Below, piece after piece: positions 42,309 through 50,787 of a stretch of DNA of 64,000 nt (the first letter of the stretch is position 1; each line of letters starts with the position of its first letter). Position numbers and translations under genes: made by a program. This stretch comes from Streptomyces sp. NBC_00557 (GTDB lineage: Bacteria; Actinomycetota; Actinomycetes; Streptomycetales; Streptomycetaceae): assembly GCF_036345995.1 (NCBI RefSeq), contig NZ_CP107796.1, forward strand, positions 5,084,001-5,148,000. The letters are read 5' to 3'. The notes under the pieces are model-generated. The model did no database searches, was not told where the DNA came from, and saw nothing but the letters and a program-made list of their open reading frames with translations.

Positions 42309-42618
42309 GAGTCATTCCCCCCACACGCGGGTCACCGCGTGTCGCGTCGGTTCCTTTCCGCCCGGCCGGCTTCCCCTCACGCCCGCGCGTGCGGAATCAG
42401 TGCTGGTCCGCGGTCCCTGCCGTCCCCACCTCGGAGACAGGCGACGGCGGCCTTCCGGTGGCGCGACGCCCCCCTCGGCGTCGATTCGGGAGCGGGGCCC
42501 CCTCCCCGCCGTCTCGCTACCGGTTCCCCCCAACTGCCGTCAAAGGGCGGCAGCTTGGACATCCAGGGTTCTACGGTGCTCTGCATGATCGCAAGACGCG
42601 AAACGCGGTGTTTACCGC
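42309..42618. other. cslA leader and promoter region
   Basis: 310 bp between cslA and a FadR-type gene. ACACGCGG (42323-42330) and CCGCGTGT (42335-42342) form an 8-bp stem directly upstream of the cslA ribosome site. No gene is seen. A CTGCCG/CGGCAG stem lies near 42534-42552. Confidence 0.55.
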
Positions 42619-43368
42619 TCAAACCTGTTCATTGTGGCGCGCATGGGGCTCGGGAGGCTGGGACGCGCCGGTGGTCCCGGACGCCCGGGGCGTGCCGGTG
42701 GTGGAGAGGCGGACACGGATGTTGCCGAAGTGGTCCCTTATGGCCTTCTCCGCCCGCAGCGAGTCGCCGGACCGGACCGCGTCCAGGATCTCCCGGTGCT
42801 GCCGGCAGGTGACCCTGGGGTCCTGCGGGACGTCCACCAGGTCCCGCTGCACCCGGTGGAAGGCGTCCCAGAACGCCTCCAGCACCTCGCTGAGCAGCGC
42901 GTTGTCCAGCCCCCGGTAGAGAGTGGCGTGGAAGGCCCGGTCGGTCTCGGCGAGGCCCGCCCCTTCGGCGGCCTCCCGTTCCATCCGGTCCACGAGGGCG
43001 TCCAGTTCGACGAGGTCCGCCGCGGGCAGCCGCCCGGCCAGCCGCGAGACCAGCCCGGTCTCCACGGCCTCGCGCAGCTCCAGCAGCTGCAGCAGCGAGT
43101 CCTCGCCCCGGTAGTGCCCCGCGACCGTGCGGAAGGCCAGGCCTTCGATCATCGGTGCGAACGACATGGATCCCACGTACGTACCGAATCCGTGCCGGAT
43201 CTCCACGATCCCCATCGCCTGGAGCGCCTTCAGGGCCTCCCGCACGGAGTTCCGGCTCGCGCCGAGGTACTCCATCAGCTCGGGCTCGGTCGGCAGCGGG
43301 GCGCCCGAGGGCAGCCGCCGGTCGACGATCAGCTTCTTGATCCGTTCCTGCAGGTCCCGGGCTGCCAT
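42619..43368 (-). CDS. FadR/FCD-type GntR regulator
   Basis: 249 aa. Winged helix (about 25-70) with EPELMEYLGASRNSVREALKALQAMGIVEIRHGFGTYVG, then a seven-helix FCD domain including DRAFHATLYRGL and CRQHREILDAVRSGD, with the metal-binding His residues. FCD regulators sense organic acids or sugars. The target is not clear; cslA lies downstream in the same direction, 310 bp away. Confidence 0.9.
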   Translation of the reverse strand: MAARDLQERIKKLIVDRRLPSGAPLPTEPELMEYLGASRNSVREALKALQAMGIVEIRHGFGTYVGSMSFAPMIEGLAFRTVAGHYRGEDSLLQLLELREAVETGLVSRLAGRLPAADLVELDALVDRMEREAAEGAGLAETDRAFHATLYRGLDNALLSEVLEAFWDAFHRVQRDLVDVPQDPRVTCRQHREILDAVRSGDSLRAEKAIRDHFGNIRVRLSTTGTPRASGTTGASQPPEPHARHNEQV

Positions 43369-43477
43369 GGCGAGAGCGTATCCGGCCCGGTTCGGCTTCT
43401 CGATATCCGTTCACCGCGGCTCGGGGGCGCGGGTGGCGAAGCCCCCACAGCGCGCGGCGAAGCCGCGCAAAACCAGA

Positions 43478-43522
43478 GATGGCGAGCCAGCTCCGCGCTG
43501 TGTGCGGACATGGCTCGCCATC
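43478..43522 (-). terminator. Terminator of tRNA-Lys copy A
   Basis: A 12-bp perfect stem with 21-nt loop, 8 bp beyond the tRNA 3' end on the minus strand. It is followed by a short T-run. Confidence 0.75.
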
Positions 43523-43529
43523 GTCATCG

Positions 43530-43603
43530 TGCGCCGCCAGGGACTCGAACCCCGGACCCGCTGATTAAGAGTCAGCTGCTCTAACCAACTGAGCTAGCGG
43601 CGC
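43530..43603 (-). tRNA. tRNA-Lys (anticodon CUU)
   Basis: Acceptor stem GCGCCGC/GCGGCGC with discriminator A; anticodon arm GCTGA-CTCTTAA-TCAGC; T loop TTCGAGT. It is 74 nt and identical to the copies at 47512 and 61062. CCA is not encoded. Confidence 0.95.
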
Positions 43604-43790
43604 CTGCTGACGTGGAGAACTCTACCCGACCTCGGGGGGTGCCTTTGACCACCCCCGGGTGATCGCCCGGGGGCCGGGAGGGGCCGTGTACATCATTCGG
43701 ACCGTCAAAGTGGCGGTCCGCTGGCCAGTTAGCAGACTGATCAACGTGCACACTCGCGGACAAACCACCACCGAATGTGAGGCGGATCGC

Positions 43791-44888
43791 ATGACGGCTC
43801 CGGCGTTCGAGGAGTTCCACCCCGCCGCCGACTGTGACTGCCCCGGCTGCGCCGAGGGCCGGCGGACACGTCCCCGCCCGTCGGCGGGTCGCCTCGGCGG
43901 TCCCGCCGCGGCCTGCGGAATCGTCGCGGTGGCCACCGCGTCCGCGGTCCTCGGCGCGGTCGCCCCGGCCGCCGCGGCACCCGTCGGCCACCTCGCCGGT
44001 CAGCGCGCGCACGCCCCCGGCGACGACCCCGCGACCCCCCAGGGCGCCAGGGGCCCGCTGCACGGCCCCAAGGGCACACCGGCGGGGCCCGGCACCGCCC
44101 CGATCCCGGCCACCACCCGGGCCGAGATCATCGAGCGGGCCAAGACCTGGGTGGCCGCAAAGGTGCCGTACAGCATGGACAAGTACTGGACCGACGGCTA
44201 CCGGCAGGACTGCTCGGGCTATGTCTCCATGGCCTGGGGGCTGCCGGGCAACGAGTGGACGGGCAGCCTCGGCGGGTTCGGCGTGAAGATCACCAAGGCG
44301 GAGCTGGAGCCCGGCGACATCCTGCTTTACCACAACCGGGACAACCCCGAGAAAGGCTCCCACGTGGTGATCTTCGGCGGCTGGACGGACGACGACCACA
44401 CCACCTACACCGTCTACGAGCAGACACCCCCGCACGCCCGCAGTCAGCCCACCCCCTATCCCTACTGGAGCAACGCCGACAAGTACGTCCCCTACCGCTA
44501 CAAGGGCCTGACCACGGGCACCAGCAAGGACTCGCTGCCCGACACGGCGGTCCCCGGCGCGGCGGACATCGAGCGGCTCGCCGGGTACGCCGCGCAGGGG
44601 GCGCCCGCCTCGCACGGCGTGCCCGGATACCCCGGCCGGCACCACTTCCGTCCGGGCGCGGAGAACGCCTTCATCGAGCAGCTGGGCCGGCGCCTGGTGG
44701 AGAAGGGGTTCGGCGGGTTCTACCCCACCGGTCCCGGGCCGCGCTGGGGCGACGCGGACCGGCGCGCGGTGGAGGCCTTCCAGCGCACCCAGGGCTGGCG
44801 GGGCGGCGCCGCGGACGGCCACCCGGGTCCGGAGACCTGGCGCCGGCTCTTCCTGGAGGCGTCCCCGGACCGGGCGGCCGGCCGCTGA
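43791..44888 (+). CDS. NlpC/P60-like wall hydrolase with PG-binding domain
   Basis: 365 aa. N-terminal CDCPGC, then a hydrophobic segment (CGIVAVATASAVLGAVAPAAAA) acting as anchor or signal. The central domain has QDCSGYVSMAWGLPG with the catalytic Cys and GSHVVIFGGW with the His, as in NlpC/P60-type amidohydrolases. C-terminal RRAVEAFQRTQGW is a peptidoglycan-binding domain. It probably trims or remodels cell wall. Confidence 0.83.
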   Translation: MTAPAFEEFHPAADCDCPGCAEGRRTRPRPSAGRLGGPAAACGIVAVATASAVLGAVAPAAAAPVGHLAGQRAHAPGDDPATPQGARGPLHGPKGTPAGPGTAPIPATTRAEIIERAKTWVAAKVPYSMDKYWTDGYRQDCSGYVSMAWGLPGNEWTGSLGGFGVKITKAELEPGDILLYHNRDNPEKGSHVVIFGGWTDDDHTTYTVYEQTPPHARSQPTPYPYWSNADKYVPYRYKGLTTGTSKDSLPDTAVPGAADIERLAGYAAQGAPASHGVPGYPGRHHFRPGAENAFIEQLGRRLVEKGFGGFYPTGPGPRWGDADRRAVEAFQRTQGWRGGAADGHPGPETWRRLFLEASPDRAAGR

Positions 44889-45005
44889 CCGCCCCGCCCG
44901 TCACGGCACCCCACTGCCACGTCCCACCCCTGTTCCCCACGACCGTTCACGGCTACATCCCATTCCCATTTCACGGCGCATCTGGCGCGGAGGCTGGAGG
45001 CACTC

Positions 45006-46136
45006 ATGACGACGACCACGTCACACACACCGCCCGAATCCGAGGGGCACCCGGAGGGCGCCGTGGACGAGGGCGGGCGCAACGCCCGGCTGATCCACCA
45101 CGACACCACCGACATCCCGGCCCATCTGCTCTACCGTGACGGCCCCGACCCGGTGAACCCCGCGGCGCCGCTGCCGCCCGCCGTGGTGCCCGCCCGGCAG
45201 GGCACCGGTGAGCAGCCGCGCGCGGAGGGCGCCGAGTCGGTGCGCCGCCGGCCGCTGCCGCAGCCCGACCCGAAGCTGGTGGAACGCCCGGCGCCGGTGC
45301 TGCCCGGGGCGTTCGGGATGCTGGCCGGGATGGCCGGGATCGCCGCCGGCCTGGCGACCTCGTGGTGGGCCGGGGTGCTGCCGCCGGGCGTCGTGCACGC
45401 GCTGCGGCTGCCCGTGTCCCCGCGGGCGGGGCTCGGCGCGGCGCAGTGGGCGGCGTACGCCGGGGCCTGGATCCTCGGGTTGATCGGCTTCGGCGGACTG
45501 GGCCGGGGGCGGGACGGGCGGGCCTGGGTGCTCGGCCTGTTCGGCGGCTACCGGGGGACGGTACGGCGCACCGGGCTGTTCTGGGTGAACCCGCTGCTGC
45601 AGCGGCGTCCGGCCGATGTGCGGCTGCGGCACTGGCGCAGCGAGGCGGTGCCGGCCGCGGATCCCGAGGGGCTGCCGCTGCGGGTGGTGGTGCTGGTGGT
45701 GTGGCGGGTGCGGGACACCGCGCGGGCCCTGCTCGGCGTCGGCGACCACGAGGCCTATCTGCGGGCGTGTGTGGAGGGGGCGCTGGCCCGGGTGCCGGTG
45801 GAGCCGGCGGCCGAGGGCGGGGTGTCGGCGGCGGGGGACGCGCTGACCCGGCTGGTGGCGGAGGACGCGGCGCCGGCCGGCCTGGAGGTGTTCTCGGTGC
45901 AGCCGGTGCGGGCGGAGTACGCCCCGGAGGTCGCGGCCGCGATGCGGCGGGGCCGGATCGCCCGGCTGGACGCCCGGCAGCGGGCCGGCATGCTCAGCGC
46001 GGTGGTGGACGCGGTGGAGGACACGGTGACCCGGCTGTCCGCGCGCGGCCTGGTCGAGCTCGACGACTACGAGCGCAAGGCGCTGGTGCGGGACCTGACG
46101 GTCGCGTTCTGCTCGGGGCGCGGTGAGCCGGCGTGA
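45006..46136 (+). CDS. SPFH/Band 7-like membrane protein
   Basis: 376 aa. A proline-rich N-terminal third precedes two membrane helices (FGMLAGMAGIAAGLATSWWAG and WAAYAGAWILGLIGFGGLG). A Band-7-like domain then begins GTVRRTGLFWVNPLLQRRPADVRLRHW and continues VVVLVVWRVRDTARALLGVGD and a C-terminal helix. These scaffold membrane microdomains. Spacing (117 bp) leaves cotranscription with the upstream wall hydrolase open. Confidence 0.82.
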   Translation: MTTTTSHTPPESEGHPEGAVDEGGRNARLIHHDTTDIPAHLLYRDGPDPVNPAAPLPPAVVPARQGTGEQPRAEGAESVRRRPLPQPDPKLVERPAPVLPGAFGMLAGMAGIAAGLATSWWAGVLPPGVVHALRLPVSPRAGLGAAQWAAYAGAWILGLIGFGGLGRGRDGRAWVLGLFGGYRGTVRRTGLFWVNPLLQRRPADVRLRHWRSEAVPAADPEGLPLRVVVLVVWRVRDTARALLGVGDHEAYLRACVEGALARVPVEPAAEGGVSAAGDALTRLVAEDAAPAGLEVFSVQPVRAEYAPEVAAAMRRGRIARLDARQRAGMLSAVVDAVEDTVTRLSARGLVELDDYERKALVRDLTVAFCSGRGEPA

Positions 46137-46210
46137 GCGGCGCGGCAGAGCCGTCGCGGGAAGGCCTGTGATTGGTATGGACATGTTCAACTAGCGGCAA
46201 TAACCTGACA

Positions 46211-46226
46211 CTTGGTCTAGACCTAC
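46211..46226 (+). promoter_or_regulatory. DasR-type operator (dre) before LPMO
   Basis: CTTGGTCTAGACCTAC contains a perfect TGGTCTAGACC core, including the GGTCTAGACC palindrome (46214-46223). It is 51 bp upstream of the LPMO start. DasR controls chitin-use genes in Streptomyces. Confidence 0.75.
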
Positions 46227-46273
46227 GTACCTGCACAGCTCATCGAACTCCCCACGTTCTCAGGAGCGGCAGA

Positions 46274-46879
46274 ATGCACACCAGGACCAAGCTGTCCGCG
46301 GTCGTGCTGGGCGTGGTGACCGCCGGAGCGTTCGCGCTCTCCACCGGCGGCGCCAGCGGGCACGGCTACACCGACCTCCCCATCAGCAGGCAGAAACTGT
46401 GCGCCAACGGCACGGTGACGGGCTGCGGCGACATCCAGTACGAGCCGCAGAGCGTCGAGGGCCCCAAGGGCTTCCCGGCCGCGGGGCCCGCCGACGGCCA
46501 GATCTGCAACGGCGGGCTGAGCCGGTTCGCCCAGCTCAGCTCGCCGACCACCCCCTCCGGCGGGGCGTGGCCCACCACCAGGGTGACGGGCGGCCGGACG
46601 TACACCTTCCGCTGGCAGTTCACCGCCATGCACGCCACGACCGACTTCAAGTACTACGTCACCAAGCAGGGCTGGAACCAGAACCACCCCCTGTCCCGCT
46701 CGGACCTCAACCTCACCCCGTTCCTGACGGTCCCGTACAACGGCCAGCGCCCGCCGGCCACCCTCAGCCACAGCGGCACCCTGCCGACCGGGCTGAGCGG
46801 GCACCACGTCATCCTCGCGGTGTGGACGATCGCCGACACGGGCAACGCGTTCTACGCCTGCTCGGACGTCACCTTCTGA
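46274..46879 (+). CDS. AA10 lytic polysaccharide monooxygenase / chitin-binding
   Basis: 201 aa. The signal peptide ends in GASG, leaving His30 as N-terminal residue (HGYTD), with His120 as second copper ligand of the histidine brace (FTAMHATTDF). Cys pairs and the C-terminal HHVILAVWTIADTGNAFYACSDV are standard. The single domain, with no CBM, cleaves chitin or cellulose oxidatively. An AGGAG site precedes the ATG. Confidence 0.94.
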   Translation: MHTRTKLSAVVLGVVTAGAFALSTGGASGHGYTDLPISRQKLCANGTVTGCGDIQYEPQSVEGPKGFPAAGPADGQICNGGLSRFAQLSSPTTPSGGAWPTTRVTGGRTYTFRWQFTAMHATTDFKYYVTKQGWNQNHPLSRSDLNLTPFLTVPYNGQRPPATLSHSGTLPTGLSGHHVILAVWTIADTGNAFYACSDVTF

Positions 46880-46997
46880 GGGCCGTCGCGTCACAGCACG
46901 GAAACTGAGGTTCCCTTGAGGGCCGCCGCCCCCGCCGCCGGGTACGTTCCCCCCACGCCGGCCGAGCGGTACGGCGTACCGGACCTCGGGGGACCTC

Positions 46998-47450
46998 ATG
47001 TTCGAGCTGTTCTTCTACGCCGTGCCCACCCTCATGATCGCGGGCTTCGCGGCGGCCCTGGCCGGGCTGCTGCGCCGCGCCTGGCGGATCAACCGGACCT
47101 GGTCCCGCGGGCTGACCGCCGAGGGCCGGTGCCTGAGGATGTTCACCACGACCAGCGGGGGCGGCGGGGACACCTCGGTGCACACGACCGTGCACCACGT
47201 CCACGAGTTCACCACCCACGACGGCCGCAGCATCCGGTTCGAGGAGAAGAACGGGCCCGCGACCGTCCTGGAGGGCGACTTCGTCACCGTGCGGTACCTG
47301 CCCGAGCGGCCGGAGCGGGCCACCGCGCTGCCGCCCGCCCGTGCCCGGCTCGCCGCCGGCACCGGCTTCGCGGTGGCCTTCCTCGGCGTGGCCATCGCCT
47401 TCTGCGTCGTCTTCCTGGTGACCGCCCACATGATGTTCACGGAAGGGTGA
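46998..47450 (+). CDS. DUF3592 membrane protein
   Basis: 150 aa. An N-terminal helix (FFYAVPTLMIAGFAAALAGLL), an extracytoplasmic beta domain with HHVHEFTTHDGRSIRFEEK and GDFVTVRYLPERPERA, then a C-terminal helix (AGTGFAVAFLGVAIAFCVVFLVTA) match DUF3592. Function unknown. Confidence 0.82.
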   Translation: MFELFFYAVPTLMIAGFAAALAGLLRRAWRINRTWSRGLTAEGRCLRMFTTTSGGGGDTSVHTTVHHVHEFTTHDGRSIRFEEKNGPATVLEGDFVTVRYLPERPERATALPPARARLAAGTGFAVAFLGVAIAFCVVFLVTAHMMFTEG

Positions 47451-47470
47451 GAAAGCCGCGCAGAACCATC

Positions 47471-47504
47471 GAGGGCGGGGCATTCCGCAGAATGCCCCGC
47501 CCTC
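47471..47504. terminator. Strong hairpin between DUF3592 gene and tRNA-Lys
   Basis: A perfect 15-bp stem (GAGGGCGGGGCATTC, 47471-47485, and its complement 47490-47504) with a 4-nt loop. It serves as terminator for the tRNA on the minus strand and probably for the gene on the plus strand. Confidence 0.85.
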
Positions 47505-47511
47505 GTCAAAG

Positions 47512-47585
47512 TGCGCCGCCAGGGACTCGAACCCCGGACCCGCTGATTAAGAGTCAGCTGCTCTAACCAACTGAGCTAGCGGCGC
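47512..47585 (-). tRNA. tRNA-Lys (anticodon CUU), second copy
   Basis: Identical over its 74 nt to the tRNA at 43530. The flanks differ, unlike the pair at 43.5 and 61.1 kb. Confidence 0.95.
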
Positions 47586-47682
47586 ATGACTCCCGCCCTC
47601 CGTGGATTTCTCGTTCCGCGGCTGGCGACGAAGAAAATACTACCTGGTCCCCGGGGGTGCTCGTGACCATCCTCGGTCGGAC

Positions 47683-48441
47683 CTAGATCGTCAGCGACAG
47701 CAGCACCGGTGCGGCGTTGCGGTTGAGCGCGTCCGCCGCCTGCTTCAGCCGGTGCGCGTGCTCCACGGGCAGCGACAACGCCAGGCAGCCCACCGAGGAG
47801 CCGGCCGTGATCGGGACCGCCGCGCAGACCGTGCCGATCGCGTACTCCTGGAGGTCCAGGACCGGGACCGTCGGCGGCTGGGACTCCAGGCGGGACAGCA
47901 GCAGCTTGTCGCTGGTGATGGTGCGCGAGGTGAGACGGGCCATCTTGTGCCGGGAGAGATGGTCGCGGCGGGCGTTGTGGTCGAGCTGGGTGAGCAGGCT
48001 CTTGCCGACCGCCGTGGCGTGCGCCGCGGTGCGGAAGTCGACCCACTCGTTGACCGCCGGGGTGGTGGGTCCGGCCGCGTACTGGGTGACCTTGACCTCG
48101 CCGTCGACGTACCGGCTCATGTAGACCGCCGCGCCGACCGAGTCACGCAGCCGGTCCAGGGTGTGCTGGAGCTTCTCGCGCACGGCGCGCTCCCGGTCGT
48201 GCGCGGAGGTGAGCCGGCGCAGGGTGTCCCCGGTGACGTACGCCCCGCCGGTGATCTGCTCCACATAGCCCTCCCGGCGCAGCATGCGCAGCAGGGCGGT
48301 GAGCCGCTCGGGGCGCAGCCCGGTGCGGCGGGCCAGCTCGGCGTCGGTGACACCGCAGGAGCGGCGGGCGACGATCTCCAGCACGCGCAGCGCGTCCTGG
48401 GCGGAGTGGTACGGGGCGGTCGGCTCGTGCGTCAGTGCCAC
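47683..48441 (-). CDS. IclR-family regulator
   Basis: 252 aa. Winged helix near residues 15-65 (ALRVLEIVARRSCGVTDAELARRTGLRPERLTALLRML), then an IclR ligand domain with AAHATAVGKSLLTQL and GTVCAAVPITAGSSVGCLALSLP. It runs in the same direction as the ehu genes upstream (208-bp gap with a palindrome) and probably controls that transport locus. Confidence 0.9.
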   Translation of the reverse strand: MALTHEPTAPYHSAQDALRVLEIVARRSCGVTDAELARRTGLRPERLTALLRMLRREGYVEQITGGAYVTGDTLRRLTSAHDRERAVREKLQHTLDRLRDSVGAAVYMSRYVDGEVKVTQYAAGPTTPAVNEWVDFRTAAHATAVGKSLLTQLDHNARRDHLSRHKMARLTSRTITSDKLLLSRLESQPPTVPVLDLQEYAIGTVCAAVPITAGSSVGCLALSLPVEHAHRLKQAADALNRNAAPVLLSLTI

Positions 48442-48580
48442 GGTGATCTCCCCCTGCGCTCGCTTACTGGGCCGTAGGGTCGGTCCTGCGGTCCCACGAT
48501 AACGGGCAAACCCGGTGCCGGGAGAGGGGGTTGGCGAGTTTGTTTCGGCCGCCGGTCCCCTCCCAACTGGGACGCAGGCC

Positions 48581-48598
48581 CTCTGGCATATGCCAGAG
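48581..48598. promoter_or_regulatory. 18-bp perfect palindrome
   Basis: CTCTGGCATATGCCAGAG lies between ehuA and the IclR gene. Its core CTGGCATATGCCAG occurs again at 61786-61799. It is a likely operator of an unidentified dimeric regulator. Confidence 0.65.
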
Positions 48599-48648
48599 TC
48601 CTGACCCAGGGGCCGGACCTCGGCATCTTCCCGGTCCGCGTCCCGCCG

Positions 48649-49431
48649 TCACAGCACCGCGCTGAGAAACTCCCGGGTCCGCTCCTGCTCCGGCTCGTTG
48701 AAGATCTTGTCCGGGGTGCCGGACTCGATCACCCGGCCGCCGTCGAACATCAGCACCTGGTCGGAGATGTCCCGGGCGAAACCCATCTCGTGGGTCACGC
48801 ACAGCATCGTGATGTCGGTGCTGCGCGCGATGTCCCTGAGCAGGTCGAGCACGCCCGCGACGAGCTCGGGGTCGAGCGCGGAGGTCACCTCGTCCAGCAG
48901 CAGCACCTGCGGCCGCATCGCCAGGGCGCGGGCGATCGCCACCCGCTGCTGCTGCCCGCCGGACAGCCGGGTCGGCTTCGCGTCGCACTTGTCGGTGAGC
49001 CCCACCAGCTCCAGCAGCTCCCGGGCCCGCTCCTCGGCCTCGTCCCTGGACATGCCGAGGACCCGCACCGGCGCCTCGGTGATGTTCCGCAGCACGCTCA
49101 TGTTCGGGAACAGGTTGAACTGCTGGAAGACCATGCCGATCTTCTTGCGGACCTCCCGGACCTGCTTCTCCGGCGCCGGGAACAGCTGCTCGCCGTCGAC
49201 GGTGATCGTGCCCTCGTCCGGTTTGGTGAGGGTCATCAGGAGCCTGAGGATCGTGGTCTTGCCGGACCCCGAGGGGCCGATCAGGGTGACGTGCTTCCCG
49301 GCGTCGACGGAGAAGTCCAGCCGGTCCAGCACGGTGTTCGAGCCGAACCGCTTGGTGACGTTCTCCAGGCGGACCAGCTCGGCCGGCCCGGCGTCGGTCG
49401 GGGAGGGCTGGGGACGGGTCTCAACGGACAA
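48649..49431 (-). CDS. ehuA: Ectoine-type ABC transporter ATPase EhuA
   Basis: 260 aa polar amino-acid-family ATPase. Walker A is GPSGSGKTT, the signature [15 protein letters not shown], Walker B LLLDEVTSALD and the H loop VTHEMGFA. It overlaps ehuD by 11 bp and is last in the operon ehuB-C-D-A. Confidence 0.88.
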   Translation of the reverse strand: MSVETRPQPSPTDAGPAELVRLENVTKRFGSNTVLDRLDFSVDAGKHVTLIGPSGSGKTTILRLLMTLTKPDEGTITVDGEQLFPAPEKQVREVRKKIGMVFQQFNLFPNMSVLRNITEAPVRVLGMSRDEAEERARELLELVGLTDKCDAKPTRLSGGQQQRVAIARALAMRPQVLLLDEVTSALDPELVAGVLDLLRDIARSTDITMLCVTHEMGFARDISDQVLMFDGGRVIESGTPDKIFNEPEQERTREFLSAVL

Positions 49432-50071
49432 GGCGACGCTCCAGGGCTCGCAGGAGAAGGGAGGCCAGGTAGGAGATGAGGATGAAGGCGACTCCGATCA
49501 CGGTGACCGGCTCGGTGAACTGGAAGTGCTGCTGGGAGTAGAGCCGGGCCTGGCCGAGCATCTCCAGCACGGTGATCGTCATCAGCATCGGCGTGTCCTT
49601 CAGCATGGAGATCACGTAGTTGCCGAGGGCGGGCACCACCCGGCGGATCGCCTGCGGCAGGATCACCGCGGTCCAGGTCCGCCGCCGGGGCAGGTTCAGC
49701 GCGGTCGCCGCCTCCCACTGGCCGGCCGGCACCGCCTCGATGCCGGCCCGGTAGACCTGCATGGTGTACGTCGAGTAGTGCAGGCCGATCGCGAAGACGC
49801 CGGTGGTCAGCGCGGAGAAGGTCACGCCCCACTCGGGCAGCACGTAGAAAAGGAAGAACAGCTGCACCAGCAGCGGGGTGTTGCGCACGAACTCCGTGAG
49901 CACCCCGACCGGCCAGCGCACCCAGCGCGTCGGCGTCCGCATCAGCAGCGTCCACACCAGGCCCAGGCTGAAGGAGAGCAGCGAACCGAGGGCCAGGGCC
50001 TGAAGGGTGACCAGCAGCCCGTCCCAGAAGTGCGGCATGAAGCCGCTCACGGCGTTCCAGTCCCACTTCAT
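49421..50071 (-). CDS. ehuD: Ectoine-type ABC permease EhuD
   Basis: 216 aa HisM-type permease with about five membrane helices; EFVRNTPLLVQLFFLFYVLP is the family's N-terminal motif, and EAVPAGQWEAATALNLPRRRTWTAVILPQA is the EAA loop contacting the ATPase. Its start overlaps the ehuC stop by 4 bp. Confidence 0.87.
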   Translation of the reverse strand: MKWDWNAVSGFMPHFWDGLLVTLQALALGSLLSFSLGLVWTLLMRTPTRWVRWPVGVLTEFVRNTPLLVQLFFLFYVLPEWGVTFSALTTGVFAIGLHYSTYTMQVYRAGIEAVPAGQWEAATALNLPRRRTWTAVILPQAIRRVVPALGNYVISMLKDTPMLMTITVLEMLGQARLYSQQHFQFTEPVTVIGVAFILISYLASLLLRALERRLVR

Positions 50072-50787
50072 GCGACGCGCCCCCCTACTCCGGTCGTCTG
50101 CGCCCGCTTCAGCTCACGCGCCGCGGACTCGGTGCCCGCGCTCTTGCCGACGCCGGCCTTCAGCCGCTTCTCCAGGCCGCGCATCAGCCGGGTGATCAGG
50201 AAGGCGATCACGAAGTAGATCAGCAGCACGTACGTGTAGATCTCCGCGCTCTGCTGGAGGGCCAGCCGGACCAGGTTCGCGCTGAACGTCAGATCGCCCA
50301 TGCCCATCACCGACACGAGCGCGGTGCCCTTGAGCAGCTCGACCAGCAGGTTGCAGAAGGGCGGGATCATCTCCGGCACCGCCTGCGGCAGCAGGATCAG
50401 CCGCATCCGCTGGGCCGGCGAGAAGCCGAGCGCGATACCGCCCTCCTGCTGCGCCGGGTCGACCGACTGCAGCGCGCCGCGCACGATCTCCGAGCCGTAC
50501 GCGCCGTAGGTCAGGCCGAGCGCCAGCGTGCCCGCCCACAGGGGCACCAGCTGCCAGCCGAAGGCGACCGGCAGCACGAAGAAAACCCAGAAGATCATCA
50601 CCAGCGCCGAGGTGCCGCGGAACACCTCGGTGTAGAAGCCGGCGAGGAAGCGCACGATCCACAGCCGGTGCGTGCGGGCGATGCCGACGACGAAGGACAC
50701 GGCGGCGGCCAGCAGCGCGCTCAGCACCAGCAGCTGGACGGTGGTCCAGACGCCTTCGAGTACGAGTTCCCACAGTCCCGAGGTCAT
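50068..50787 (-). CDS. ehuC: Ectoine-type ABC permease EhuC
   Basis: 239 aa partner permease. EVFRGTSALVMIFWVFFVLP is the matching N-terminal motif, and SVDPAQQEGGIALGFSPAQRMRLILLPQA the EAA loop. A 4-bp overlap with the ehuB stop supports the ATG at 50787. Confidence 0.87.
   Translation of the reverse strand: MTSGLWELVLEGVWTTVQLLVLSALLAAAVSFVVGIARTHRLWIVRFLAGFYTEVFRGTSALVMIFWVFFVLPVAFGWQLVPLWAGTLALGLTYGAYGSEIVRGALQSVDPAQQEGGIALGFSPAQRMRLILLPQAVPEMIPPFCNLLVELLKGTALVSVMGMGDLTFSANLVRLALQQSAEIYTYVLLIYFVIAFLITRLMRGLEKRLKAGVGKSAGTESAARELKRAQTTGVGGRVA

Larger units (their letters stand above)
43431..43613 (-). repeat. 183-bp tRNA-Lys duplicate, copy A
   Basis: This segment, covering tRNA-Lys and about 100 bp of its 3' flank, is closely matched at 60963-61145 (also 183 bp). 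The flank includes GGGTGGCGAAGCCCCC and a perfect 12-bp stem GATGGCGAGCCA (43478-43489, 43511-43522), the likely tRNA terminator followed by CTCTGGTTTT on the minus strand. Confidence 0.85.
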
